From the NCBI GenBank assembly GCA_013360585.1, contig JABWBH010000046.1, positions 1 through 45,903 of the forward strand: a stretch of 45,903 bases of DNA, written 5' to 3'. The position numbers were made by a program, and so were the translations under genes. Within the stretch, counting starts at the first letter, position 1. Every line of letters begins with the position of its first letter. This DNA is from Phycisphaerae bacterium (GTDB lineage: Bacteria > Planctomycetota > Phycisphaerae > UBA1845). This document shows positions 9,338-18,145 of this stretch, piece by piece. Below the pieces are notes generated by a model. The model made no database searches. It was not told the DNA's origin and was given only the letters and a program-made list of their open reading frames with translations.

Positions 9338-10525
9338 ATGCAGACGCGCGGAACGGAAGTGGAACACCGGACGCCTCCCGGAGGATCGCCGACGCTGACC
9401 TTGACGGTCGGGGCGGGGACATCGAGCGAGAAGACGTGGCTGGTCACCCGACCGATCACGCTGATCGGCTCGAAGCGGCCCGCGCACATCCTGATTCATC
9501 ACCCGGACGTCGAACCGGCGCACTGCGTCATCACGACCGACGGACGGTCGGCGCTGCTGACCGATCTGCGGACCGCGTCGGGAACGCGCTGCAACGGCGA
9601 GACCTGCCGGACGCGCCTCCTGGCGGAAGGCGACCGCGTTGAACTGGGGGACGCCCGGATCCTGGTTTCGTTCAACGAATCCCCCGCCGGTCTGTCGGGA
9701 CCGCCGCGGCGCGCAGGGGGAAGCGGCGTCGCGCCGCCGACGGACAAGCCGCTCGTCCTTCACGAGGAGGGCGGCGAGCGGGCGTGGACGATCGAGCTTC
9801 CGGTGGCGGTGCTGGGGTCGCGTGACGACGCGGATGTCGTGCTGTCGGGCGGCATGTCGCAGCCGCTGCACGTCGTGATTTTCCGGCATGCGCAAGGGGT
9901 TGCGGCGTTTGACCTGTCGCCGGCGGGGGGGATGCGCGTCAACGGCTGGCCCACGCGGCTGACGAATATCCTTCCGGGAGACCAGCTCGAACTAGGCTCG
10001 ACGATGCTGCGGGCGGGTCCGTTGCCGGCCGTTTATGAGCGTCGCCCGTCGCCAGCGCCCTCGGCGCTGCAGGTCGCCGCGCCGGCGACGGAGGGGTCGA
10101 AGGCGTGGGAGTGGCCGGCGAAACCGGCCTCGGCGCCGTCCGTCGGTCGCAGCGGGTTTCCGGTGCGCACGCCGTCGGCGCGATCCGCGCCGACGCCGCC
10201 CGTCGACCTCGAGGCCGTGCTCGGGCTTTCACGCCGGCTGGAGCAGATTCGGGAAAGGCTCGCCCGGTCGTGGGCGCGCCTCAATGACTCGCAGGGCGCC
10301 CGGGCAGGCGGCGGGACAGGAGTCGACCGGGGCGTGGATCTTGCCCGCCGCGTCGCCGAACTGGACGCGCTGGACGCGGCGCTTCGCGGGCAACTCTTTG
10401 ACCTGACCCGGGCGCAGGAAGACCTGACGGAATGTCAGAATGAACTGATGGCGCTGCTTCGTCAGGTCGGGATGTCGTCGCTTCATCTGCCGGGAGCGTC
10501 GTCGTCGCAGGCTCTCGGCGCCTAA
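9338..10525 (+). CDS. Double FHA-domain protein with C-terminal coiled coil
   Basis: 395 residues from the ATG at 9338; in-frame starts at 9146 and 9275 exist, but the upstream peptide is unlike a domain. Two FHA-like domains are visible, about residues 30-100 (LIGSKRPAHILIHHPDVEPAH ... TASGTRCNGE) and 125-200 (VLGSRDDADVVLS ... GGMRVNGWP). FHA domains bind phosphothreonine peptides, usually from Ser/Thr kinases. The canonical Arg of GR is Lys in the first and SR in the second, so binding strength is uncertain. A Pro/Ala/Ser linker is followed by a heptad-rich coiled coil (residues about 310-375). It could be a client or adaptor of a Ser/Thr kinase such as the one at 33.7 kb; that is inference. 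Confidence 0.75.
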   Translation: MQTRGTEVEHRTPPGGSPTLTLTVGAGTSSEKTWLVTRPITLIGSKRPAHILIHHPDVEPAHCVITTDGRSALLTDLRTASGTRCNGETCRTRLLAEGDRVELGDARILVSFNESPAGLSGPPRRAGGSGVAPPTDKPLVLHEEGGERAWTIELPVAVLGSRDDADVVLSGGMSQPLHVVIFRHAQGVAAFDLSPAGGMRVNGWPTRLTNILPGDQLELGSTMLRAGPLPAVYERRPSPAPSALQVAAPATEGSKAWEWPAKPASAPSVGRSGFPVRTPSARSAPTPPVDLEAVLGLSRRLEQIRERLARSWARLNDSQGARAGGGTGVDRGVDLARRVAELDALDAALRGQLFDLTRAQEDLTECQNELMALLRQVGMSSLHLPGASSSQALGA

Positions 10526-10559
10526 ATCAAGATTCACGAATGTGGAGCGCCCTCCGAGC

Positions 10560-10577
10560 CGCGGGCTTCAGCCCGCG
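10560..10577. repeat. REP-like palindrome CGCGGGCT-TC-AGCCCGCG
   Basis: An 18-nt perfect palindrome with an 8-bp stem. A second, weaker inverted repeat (GCGGA / TCCGC) lies at 10650-10666. Both sit between the convergent FHA and CvpA genes. No T-run follows, so they are more like dispersed intergenic palindromes than intrinsic terminators. Confidence 0.55.
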
Positions 10578-10740
10578 CGAACGCTCGTTTCGCAGCGCGC
10601 CGCGGAACCGAGAATGACGGTGAGCAGGCTCGTTGCACCGGCAGGGATCGCGGACCTCTGATCCGCACGGGCGGAGGAGCGTTGCTCGTTCCGAGTCCAA
10701 TGCAGGTAACGTACCCCCCGCCCCGCCGGCGCTTCGATCG

Positions 10741-12585
10741 TCACTCCGGCGAGATAAGGTCTTCGCCCTTAAGGTCGTCCGCCCGGTTCGCCTGCCCGCC
10801 GGTGGAGAACTCGACGATCTTCACGCCCGGTTTGACGAGGAAGAGGAGGATCAGCGTCTCGTCCTTGTTGAGATCGCGCTCCTTGATGACCGAGAAGGGT
10901 CCGACGCCGCCGATCGACCCGACCTGCTCGGGGAAATACTGCACCTCGATCACCTCGCGGTCGCCGACGATGGCGGCGGCGATTTTCCCGCAGAGTTGAT
11001 ATCGCTCGCCCTTGTCGTCCATCACGGTGTAATTCTGCACCGTGACGACGGCCTGCTGCATCGCCTTGCCGAAGAGGCTCCCGGCCTTGAGGTTCATGAC
11101 GTTCAGTTGAAGCAGACGCATCTCGTCCGGAACCTTGAAGTAGGAGACGGGGGCGCTGCCGCCCTGCTCCTGCTCGTCGGCGTAGGCGACGAGGTGTCCC
11201 TGCTCGACGACCTCTCCGCGGATCTGCGTGTCCTTCAGCGTCGAGTATTTCTTGAGCGTGACCGGCATGCCGTCAGTGAAGCCCGAGCGCCCGACCCGGG
11301 TGGTCACGCCGCGGACACGCCCGCCGCGATCCACGCTGGGGACGGTGGCGTCCTCCGAGGTGACGCCGGTGGACGACCCCGGTCTACCGGTCCCGCCGCC
11401 GGAGTCAGCCGTGATGGTGGAGTTTCCACCGGACGCCTCCGAGGGAGAAACGCCGGCGCTTTGCCCCGGGCCGCCCGTCACGTCGGCGTCGCCGCTGGGG
11501 ATCTCGGCGCGGGCGCCAAGTTTGTACTCGATGTATTCGGGACGGAATCCCTGCGGAAGCTCATAAACGACTTCGACCTGATTGTTGCTCCCCTCTTTCG
11601 GAAGGAAGGACATGTCCACAACCGGCCAGTTACCGTGGCGGAAGATCATCGTGTGCATGTGCTTCCCGGAACCGTCCGGCGCCTCGATCGCGATCGGGTA
11701 AAATTGTTCGAGAGGACCGCTGGGACGGGTACGTCCGACCAGGCGGATCTGCCTCGGCGTAAAGGCGTCAAACGAATACTGCCGACGCGCTTCGGGTAGG
11801 ATTTCAATACGGTAAGCCCAGAACTCCTTTCCGGATTCGGGTCCGACGGGCGGATCGTTCTCGCTGATGCGCCCTTCAAAGGTGCAGAAGTAAACATAAT
11901 CCACTTTGCGCGGACCGCCCTCGACGAGCGAGATCGAGCCTTCAGGGGCGTAACGCTGCATCTCCATCGGTACGGCGTTGTTCCACGCCATCGCCTCGAC
12001 CACGTCCGGGTGCGTGTCGCGGAAGGCGGCGGGCGGCGCGCCGAACACGTGGTCGGCCAGGTACGCTCCGGTGGCGATGGCGAAGCGGTCGGGCATGAAC
12101 AGCAGATTGTGCGTGATCTCCGGATCCTGAGGTTCAGGCTCTTCGACCTGCTCCTCCGACGCGATGTCAGGCTCCTGAAAGTCGACCCGGGCGAACGTCA
12201 GAAAACTCCCCCGGTCCCACGGCAGCGAGGTGATCGACAGACCGAGCATGCCCGTGCAGATCAGCCCCGTGATCAGACCGCACACCCCGCCGCCGGCGCG
12301 CTCCAGCCAGACGGGAAGCAGGATGCCGCGGCGGACGATCTGGTCAAACAAGGCCCGAAGCACCGCCAGCGGGAGAGCGAACGTCCCCGCCAGGGCGAGG
12401 GCGTGCGCGTATTCCGGCCAGAGCTTCACCGCCCAGTTCGCCGCCACCCACTCAAACGTCCCCACCGCGATCGCGGCGCTGCACAGCGTCAGCACGAGCA
12501 TGATCAGGGCGCTGTAGAACCCGTGCATCGCCTGAAAGAACGTGACCGCAAAGAGAAACACGAGCAGAAGCGCGCTGAAAAGCAT
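10741..12585 (-). CDS. CvpA-family membrane protein with large extra C-terminal region
   Basis: 614 residues. The first 120 carry about four hydrophobic helices in the CvpA arrangement (LFSALLLVFLFAVTFF, SALIMLVLTLCSAAIAVG, HALALAGTFALPLAVL, then GGGVCGLITGLICTGMLGL). CvpA proteins are poorly defined inner-membrane proteins linked to colicin V export and envelope stress. The remaining 490 residues are an added soluble part that opens with an acidic Glu/Pro linker (EEQVEEPEPQDPE) and contains a low-complexity Gly/Ser/Thr linker near residues 395-440; its last 170 residues look like a beta-rich domain. A GGGAGAG site lies 7 nt before the ATG. Only 15 nt separate it from the upstream GspE-like gene, so the two are co-transcribed. 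Confidence 0.75.
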   Translation of the reverse strand: MLFSALLLVFLFAVTFFQAMHGFYSALIMLVLTLCSAAIAVGTFEWVAANWAVKLWPEYAHALALAGTFALPLAVLRALFDQIVRRGILLPVWLERAGGGVCGLITGLICTGMLGLSITSLPWDRGSFLTFARVDFQEPDIASEEQVEEPEPQDPEITHNLLFMPDRFAIATGAYLADHVFGAPPAAFRDTHPDVVEAMAWNNAVPMEMQRYAPEGSISLVEGGPRKVDYVYFCTFEGRISENDPPVGPESGKEFWAYRIEILPEARRQYSFDAFTPRQIRLVGRTRPSGPLEQFYPIAIEAPDGSGKHMHTMIFRHGNWPVVDMSFLPKEGSNNQVEVVYELPQGFRPEYIEYKLGARAEIPSGDADVTGGPGQSAGVSPSEASGGNSTITADSGGGTGRPGSSTGVTSEDATVPSVDRGGRVRGVTTRVGRSGFTDGMPVTLKKYSTLKDTQIRGEVVEQGHLVAYADEQEQGGSAPVSYFKVPDEMRLLQLNVMNLKAGSLFGKAMQQAVVTVQNYTVMDDKGERYQLCGKIAAAIVGDREVIEVQYFPEQVGSIGGVGPFSVIKERDLNKDETLILLFLVKPGVKIVEFSTGGQANRADDLKGEDLISPE

Positions 12586-12600
12586 GACGATCTCTCCCGG

Positions 12601-14268
12601 TTACTTGCCGTCGGCGCTGAGCACCCGCTGAACTTCGTTGAGGCTGGTGACGCCCTCGATGACCTTGAACAGGCCCTCCTCCTGGAGGAGATACATCTTG
12701 TTACGGCGGGCTTGCGTTTTGATCCGATCCACGGACGCCCCCTCGAGGATCAACTCACGGATCGCGTCGTCCACCACCAGCAGCTCAATGATCGCGGTCC
12801 GACCCAGATAGCCCGTCCCCTGGCAGCTCTCGCAGATGATCTCGTTGCCCTTCTTGTCGAGGATCGGCTCCGTCGGCGGGCGGAAGAACCGCTCGATCTT
12901 GTCCGCCGGCAGATTGAGCTTCTTGAGTTTCGCCGGATCGGGACGGAATGCCTCACGGCACGTGGTGCAGAGCTTCCGCAGCAGACGCTGGTTGGTCACC
13001 CCGAGCAGCCCGCGCGCCGCCAGCCGCGGATCCTCGGCGAACTTGAGGTAGCGCGTCAGAGCGTCGAAGGCGTCCGAACCTTCGATCACCATGTAAATCT
13101 TGCGCTCGTCGGTCGCCCGGGCGGCGAGCTGCGCGGTCTCGCGGTCCTCGCACTCGCCGATGCCCACGATGTCCGGTTCGCGGCGCAGGACGGTCTGAAG
13201 AAGCCGCGCGTAAGAAACGTCGCTGGTCGAGCGGTCGTGTTTGTTCTGGGTGATGTTGTCGAGCGCCGTTATCGGCTGGCGCTCGATCGTGTGAATGTTG
13301 TTGAGAAAAGCGTCGTGCGCCCGGAGCACGGCGTAGAACGTCGTCGTCACCCCCGACCCGCGCGGTCCGCTCACGAGGATCAGACCGTGCCGCTGCTCGA
13401 TCAGGGATTTGAGCTTCTCCTGCCGGGCCGGCGCCATCCCGATCTCGGCGAGGCGGCGAACCTCGGCCGACCCCACCTGCCGCAGGCGAAGTCGCTCGCC
13501 GGCGGTGGACCCGGAAGTCTGGACCTCCATCTCGTCGGGCGAGCCGTCCTTCGTCAGCAGCGCCGCCTTGATCTTTCCCAACTGAGGCTTGCGCCGCTCC
13601 TCGACGTTCAGCCCGGCGATGCCCTTGAGGAACCGGACGACGCGATCGCCGTCCTCCAGCGGCAGTCCTTCCGGACGCTCCGTCGGCAACCCGTCCACGC
13701 GGTAGACCATCCGATAGCGATCGTTGTTGCGGACGAGGTCCACATCCGAGGCGCGGCGCCACAGAATGTCGTGCATGAAGCCTTGCGTCAGATCGTAGTC
13801 CACGACGAGTTCGGGGTCGTCGTCCGACGGACGGACGGGCTTGCCTTCGTAATTCATCAGCCGAACCAGCGTCCCCTTCGACTCGGCGCCGGCGGACTTC
13901 TTCTCCTTGCCCTCGAGGAGACGGCGGAAGTGATCCCGCGTCAGCACCTTCGCCGTGGGGACGACGCGGCCGTTCCGGTGCAGGACGTACATGAGCTGCG
14001 CCCCGCCCGCAAGCAGCAGGAACATCCCCAGCCCGACGAAATACAGCGGCCCCTTCCACGGCGGGAGCAAAAACATCGCCAACCCGGCGAATCCGCCGAT
14101 CATCACGATGATGTTCCACTGCTCGCGCTTCGTCTTGACCACGTCGGTGTCCTTATCCACCCACGAGGTGATTGCCGCCCATCCGAGCAGAAGCACGATC
14201 AGCGCGCCGATCTTGACGAAGTTGACGTAGATTTCGCCGAGCAACAGAGGAAACCCGAAGTCTTGCAT
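12601..14268 (-). CDS. Membrane-anchored GspE/PilB-like protein with degenerate ATPase motifs
   Basis: 555 residues from the ATG at 14268. Three hydrophobic helices (about residues 17-34, 52-70, 75-95) replace the normal N-terminal domain. A secretion-ATPase fold follows, but its motifs are decayed. The P-loop reads GPRGSGVTTT (301-310), with Val307 where the essential Lys should be. The Asp box reads TIERQPI instead of TIEDPI/V. The Walker B region keeps a Glu (GIGECEDRET, 369-378), and the His box (normally STLHTN) is absent (MVIEGSDA). The four zinc-type cysteines (434, 437, 479, 482) remain. It lies 85 nt after pilT. It probably does not hydrolyse ATP and may be a membrane platform or regulatory partner for PilT; that role is inference. 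Confidence 0.8.
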   Translation of the reverse strand: MQDFGFPLLLGEIYVNFVKIGALIVLLLGWAAITSWVDKDTDVVKTKREQWNIIVMIGGFAGLAMFLLPPWKGPLYFVGLGMFLLLAGGAQLMYVLHRNGRVVPTAKVLTRDHFRRLLEGKEKKSAGAESKGTLVRLMNYEGKPVRPSDDDPELVVDYDLTQGFMHDILWRRASDVDLVRNNDRYRMVYRVDGLPTERPEGLPLEDGDRVVRFLKGIAGLNVEERRKPQLGKIKAALLTKDGSPDEMEVQTSGSTAGERLRLRQVGSAEVRRLAEIGMAPARQEKLKSLIEQRHGLILVSGPRGSGVTTTFYAVLRAHDAFLNNIHTIERQPITALDNITQNKHDRSTSDVSYARLLQTVLRREPDIVGIGECEDRETAQLAARATDERKIYMVIEGSDAFDALTRYLKFAEDPRLAARGLLGVTNQRLLRKLCTTCREAFRPDPAKLKKLNLPADKIERFFRPPTEPILDKKGNEIICESCQGTGYLGRTAIIELLVVDDAIRELILEGASVDRIKTQARRNKMYLLQEEGLFKVIEGVTSLNEVQRVLSADGK

Positions 14269-14353
14269 GTCCGTTTCCGGTCGCCCCAGGGGCGAAACCG
14301 CACCGATCTCCGACCACGCCGACCGCGCGGTCCCCGCTCGCACCGGTCCGCGC

Positions 14354-15511
14354 CTAACCGATGATCCCGCCGCCGCTGACCTTGATGCCCTTCAGACGCA
14401 TCTTCAGTTCATCCGGGTTCGGCGCCGCGGCGTACGCAGTCTTAACCGAAATAAACTCGCCTTCAACCATCTGACGCAGCGACTCCGTGAAATCCAGCAT
14501 GCCCTCGTGATACGACGCCCGCATCACCGCGTGAATCTCGTGGTCGCGCTTCTCCTCGATCAGCTTGCGGATCATGCTGTTGGCGATCATCACCTCGCAC
14601 GCGGGCAGGCGGGGCACGTCCGGCTTCAGGCCCGGGAGGAGCTTCAGACAGATGATCGCCTGAAGGTTGAACACCAGCGACAGGCGGATCAGGTCGCGCT
14701 CGCCCTCCTCGAACAAGTCCAGAATACGCGCGATCGTGCTCGGCGCACTGGAGGCGTGGATCGTGCAGAACACCAGGTGTCCCGTCTCCGCGGCGTTCAG
14801 CGCCGCCTCGAACGTCTCACGATCGCGCATCTCGCCGATGAGCACGACGTCCGGGTCTTCACGCATCAGATACTTCAACGCGTCGGGGAAACTCTGCACG
14901 TCAATCCCGATCTCGCGCTGGTTGATGAACGCCTTCCGGTCCTCATAAAGAAACTCGATCGGGTCTTCGATCGTCACGATGTGGCACGCGCGACGCTCGT
15001 TGATCTGCTGGAGCATCGCCGCGATGGTCGTCGTTTTTCCGGATCCGGTAATGCCCGCGAGAATCACCAGCCCCTGATGCAGGTCCGCAATGCGCTCCAG
15101 CGAAGGCGGAAGGTGAAGCTGATTGTAATTCAGGATCTTGTCGTTGATGCGCCGCGCCGCCACCGACGTCTTTCCGCGCTGGCGGAAGACGTTGATGCGA
15201 TAGCGAACCCGGTCGTTGAGCTGATACGCGAAGTCCATCGAGCCTTTCTCCGCGTAACGCTCGCGCTGCACCGGCGTCATGATCTCGAAGATCATCGCCT
15301 CGAGACGTTCGTTGCTCAGGACGTCGTTGTTGATGTTCTTGATGTCGCCCTTGACACGGACCTTCGCGGGCGATCCGGCCTTGAGATGAAGGTCGGAGGC
15401 GCTCAGATCGTACACCGCCTGAAAATACTTGTTGATCTTCGGCGGTTTCTTCACCTCCGCGGCGACCGGTCGCTCCAGCGACTCCACTTCGTTTTCAAGA
15501 ATGTCTGACAC
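14354..15511 (-). CDS. pilT: PilT-type twitching motility/retraction ATPase
   Basis: 385 residues starting at a GTG (15511). All AAA-like secretion-ATPase motifs are intact: Walker A GITGSGKTTT (Lys159), Asp box TIEDPIEFLY, Walker B VVLIGEMRDRETFEAAL and His box FCTIHASS. There is no zinc tetracysteine, which separates PilT from PilB/GspE. PilT powers depolymerisation of type IV pili at the inner membrane. No pilin, PilC or secretin genes are in the window. It is the first gene of a minus-strand run with the degenerate GspE-like gene and the cvpA-like gene, so those products may act with it. Confidence 0.92.
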   Translation of the reverse strand: MSDILENEVESLERPVAAEVKKPPKINKYFQAVYDLSASDLHLKAGSPAKVRVKGDIKNINNDVLSNERLEAMIFEIMTPVQRERYAEKGSMDFAYQLNDRVRYRINVFRQRGKTSVAARRINDKILNYNQLHLPPSLERIADLHQGLVILAGITGSGKTTTIAAMLQQINERRACHIVTIEDPIEFLYEDRKAFINQREIGIDVQSFPDALKYLMREDPDVVLIGEMRDRETFEAALNAAETGHLVFCTIHASSAPSTIARILDLFEEGERDLIRLSLVFNLQAIICLKLLPGLKPDVPRLPACEVMIANSMIRKLIEEKRDHEIHAVMRASYHEGMLDFTESLRQMVEGEFISVKTAYAAAPNPDELKMRLKGIKVSGGGIIG

Positions 15512-15654
15512 GTTGTTTTTGACTCCCCACCCGTCGAACGAGACGCTCCCCGGCTTCGCCGTCGGCGACGCCGGCCCCCTTTGAGCTTCCTCACTTTTCC
15601 CCCCCTCGACCGCCCCGTCCTTCGTCCTGCGGGTCCGATGCGCCGAGACGCGGT

Positions 15655-15683
15655 ATTCTGACAGGTCTTGACGACGACTTCAA
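15655..15683 (-). promoter_or_regulatory. Possible promoter for the pilT run
   Basis: On the minus strand TTGAAG (15683-15678) and CAGAAT (15660-15655) are separated by 17 nt, about 140 nt upstream of the pilT GTG. Both hexamers match four of six consensus bases. It is weak, seen by eye only. Confidence 0.3.
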
Positions 15684-15742
15684 CCCGTCGCCCCCCTCGA
15701 ACGTCGGCAATCCCGTGATTTAACCGCGCCTGACGACAACGA

Positions 15743-16486
15743 TCACCTCAATCCCCGACCGCCGTCCACCGCCACGACCTGCCCCGTCAGGTACGCCGGC
15801 CCCTCCGCCAGAAACCGGACGGTGTCGGCAATCTCCTCCAGAAAACCGGTTCTCCCGGCGGGGATCTTCTGTATCAGACGTTCCCGGACCTCCGGGGTAA
15901 ATGACTCGGGAAATTCGATGATTCCAGGGGACACGCCGTTCACCTGAATCTGCGGTGCCAAGGCGAGGGCCAGGCTCCTTGTCAGGCTCACCAGTGCCGC
16001 CTTGGATGCGCAATACGCCGGGTAGTTAGCCCAGGGCCGATCCCAGCAAGCATCGCAGAGGTTCACGATTCTGCCCGACCCGTGCTCACGCATGATCCGC
16101 GCCGCCTCAAAACACAAGCTAGCCGGGGCGATTACGTTCACCGCGAACATCTGCTGCCAGAGGTTGAAGGAGAAATCAGGGGGGGGCGGCTCACCTTCGG
16201 GGATGAACCAGGCCGCATTGTTGACTAGAATGTCCAGCCCGCCCAGTTTGTCGCAAACCTGCCCCACCAGCGTCGCCGCAACCGGGTCAGCCGCGAAATC
16301 CCACCGGAAAACATCGGCTTTCCTCCCGAGAAGCCGAACCTCTCGGGCCGTCTCCTCAGCGCCCTCGCCGGATTTCCGGTAATGCACGGCGATATCGCAG
16401 CCCGCCTGCGCCAAGCTGAGGGCGACGGCTCGCCCGATCCTGCGCCCGGCGCCCGTCACAAGCGCAACTCTTCTCGCCGGGATCAT
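15743..16486 (-). CDS. Short-chain dehydrogenase/reductase, pteridine-reductase-like
   Basis: 247 residues, the single-domain SDR size. The dinucleotide loop is TGAGRRIG (11-18), which fits the TGxxxRxG form of pteridine reductases and suits NADPH. NNAAW (89-93) and YCASK (Tyr158, Lys162) are present. The catalytic Ser of ordinary SDRs is replaced by Asp145, exactly 13 residues before Tyr158, the same spacing as Asp-Tyr in PTR1-type enzymes. A dihydropteridine or dihydromonapterin reductase role (FolM-like) is therefore more likely than a FabG role. Its ATG overlaps the stop of the TPR gene by 4 nt (ATGA), so translation is probably coupled. Confidence 0.82.
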   Translation of the reverse strand: MIPARRVALVTGAGRRIGRAVALSLAQAGCDIAVHYRKSGEGAEETAREVRLLGRKADVFRWDFAADPVAATLVGQVCDKLGGLDILVNNAAWFIPEGEPPPPDFSFNLWQQMFAVNVIAPASLCFEAARIMREHGSGRIVNLCDACWDRPWANYPAYCASKAALVSLTRSLALALAPQIQVNGVSPGIIEFPESFTPEVRERLIQKIPAGRTGFLEEIADTVRFLAEGPAYLTGQVVAVDGGRGLR

Positions 16487-17748
16487 TGTTCCACGTCCAG
16501 CAGGCGGGCGACCGCGGGGATCTTCAACGCCAGGTCCGCCAGATCCGGGTCCTGCGCCAGCGCCCGCGCCAGCTCCACCTCGGCGTCACGCATCTGACCG
16601 CCCTTTGCAAGGCACACCGCCAACGCGAATCTCACCTCGGCAACCGCCTCAGAATTTTCCGCGATGACCTGCTGAAACGCTTTGATCGCCTCCTCGATCC
16701 GCCCCAGGTTGGCAAGCGCCGTCGCCCGATGAAAGCCCGCCCGAACCGCCCGGGGTTCGCAAATCAGGGCTTTTTCAAACGCCTCAAGGGCGCTGGCGTC
16801 ATCTCCGATCTGGTTGAGCGCAACTCCGAGGCGATCATGCGCTTCCGCGTCCAGCGCGTCCCCCCGCACGAGGTCGCGCCAGACCTGAACCGCCTCTGCC
16901 GGGCGACCGCCATCCTGAAGAAGGATCGCCGAAAGCCGTCGGGCGGCGCCGCAGTGCGCCTCTGCGGGACCGACGGCGATCGCTTCCGCGAGAACCCCGG
17001 ATCGCACAGCCGAGTTCGCCGCCGCTACGTCGTCAAGAAGCGCATACGCTTCCGTCCGCCGTCCGGCATCCGTCATCGCCTGCGCTTCATGCAACCGCAG
17101 CGGAACGCTGGAGGCGTACGTGCGGAGCAGGGGCTCGATCACGGCCAACCTCCGCTGCGGATCGACCTGCGACGACATCCGCAGCGCCGTGAGCGCCACA
17201 TCAAGGTTCGGGGGCGCAGCCCCGACTTCCGATCCGAGGCTTCGCTCCAGCCAGAGCAAGGCGCTTGACCCGTCGTTCAGGGCGATCGCGCTGCGAAGCG
17301 CGACGTCCAGCAGCGGCGGAGAGCCTCCCGAGACGGCGTACGCCTGTTCCGCAGCAGCAAGACGATCGAAAAGCCGCGCCCGGACGGAGGTCTCCGGGCT
17401 TCGTGCAAACCCGGCGAGCGCTTCCTGCAGGTTCCCGACCGGGTCTGAACGAGGCGGCCCGACCGGAACGGCGTCGCCGGATTCTGATTCTTCGCCCGTT
17501 AGAGAAAGTTGAGCGGGCGGAGCAACGTGATCGTCTCCGACAACTTCCGGGGCTGCCCGCTGCGAGAGTTCCGAGCGGAGTCGTGCATTCTCAGCCGCAA
17601 GCTCGGCGATCCGCTGTTCCGTCGCTACGGTCCGCTTTCGTGCCGCCGTGACCAGAATTACCGCGGAAAGCACCCCCGACAGCCCGATGAGAAACCACCA
17701 CGACCGCGCCGCTCCGGGGGGTCGTACGACTCTTGATCGTTCAGTCAC
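16483..17748 (-). CDS. Membrane-anchored TPR protein
   Basis: About 421 residues if it starts at the GTG at 17748. That start is chosen because GGAGG lies 5 nt upstream and it overlaps the previous stop by only 8 nt; the ATGs at 17826 and 17892 would overlap the upstream gene by 86-152 nt and add Ala/Thr low-complexity sequence. A single transmembrane helix (WWFLIGLSGVLSAVILVTAA) comes near residue 15, then a coiled coil (TEQRIAELAAENARLRSEL), a linker, and repeated 34-residue TPR-like units through the C-terminal half (for example AHDRLGVALNQIGDDASAL). TPRs scaffold protein complexes. Its place after dnaJ suggests a partner in protein handling, but nothing shows the target. Confidence 0.75.
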   Translation of the reverse strand: MTERSRVVRPPGAARSWWFLIGLSGVLSAVILVTAARKRTVATEQRIAELAAENARLRSELSQRAAPEVVGDDHVAPPAQLSLTGEESESGDAVPVGPPRSDPVGNLQEALAGFARSPETSVRARLFDRLAAAEQAYAVSGGSPPLLDVALRSAIALNDGSSALLWLERSLGSEVGAAPPNLDVALTALRMSSQVDPQRRLAVIEPLLRTYASSVPLRLHEAQAMTDAGRRTEAYALLDDVAAANSAVRSGVLAEAIAVGPAEAHCGAARRLSAILLQDGGRPAEAVQVWRDLVRGDALDAEAHDRLGVALNQIGDDASALEAFEKALICEPRAVRAGFHRATALANLGRIEEAIKAFQQVIAENSEAVAEVRFALAVCLAKGGQMRDAEVELARALAQDPDLADLALKIPAVARLLDVEQ

Positions 17749-18145
17749 CGCCGCCGCCTCCGTCCCCGCCGCCGCCTCCGTCCCCGCCACCGCCGTCGCC
17801 GCCACCGGCTCCGTCGCCGCCGTCATATCCTCCGCCGTCGCCGGAGGAGGGGTCGTTAAGGTCGTTATGCGCAGGTTTCGATCGGTCGTCATTGCCCTCA
17901 CCGCGCCACGTTGACTCCGGCACGGTGTGCATCGACCAGACGTCTGACGAATCCGTCGGCGGCGGACGTCGTGCCTCGGAATCACGGGTCAGCCGGCGCC
18001 CCCAGCGCATCAGCAGGCCGCTCCCGACAATCAGCAGAATCAGAAGTGCGACAAGGAACCCGATGACGACAAGGATCCGAAGGATCTGTCCGGGGCTGAC
18101 CGTGGCGGAAGCCCCCAGCAGGTTCACCCCGCAGCGGCGGATCAT
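17741..18145 (-). CDS. Small single-span membrane protein with Gly/Asp-rich tail
   Basis: 134 residues: a hydrophobic segment ([26 protein letters not shown], about 21-46), a basic stretch ([14 protein letters not shown]), then a tail that ends in runs of Gly with regularly placed Asp (GGGDGGGG pattern, last 35 residues). The DNA of the tail is an imperfect tandem repeat of about 18 nt (17745-17830), which can slip during replication. The start ATG overlaps the dnaJ stop by 4 nt and the stop overlaps the TPR gene start, so it is certainly part of that operon. No family was recognised. Confidence 0.7.
   Translation of the reverse strand: MIRRCGVNLLGASATVSPGQILRILVVIGFLVALLILLIVGSGLLMRWGRRLTRDSEARRPPPTDSSDVWSMHTVPESTWRGEGNDDRSKPAHNDLNDPSSGDGGGYDGGDGAGGGDGGGGDGGGGGDGGGGGD

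Noticed and set aside
12010-14364. Plus-strand open frame of 784 residues opposite the GspE-like and CvpA genes
   Set aside because: An antisense shadow: Arg/His/Asp/Gln-rich composition typical of the complement of GC-rich genes, while the minus strand encodes recognisable proteins.
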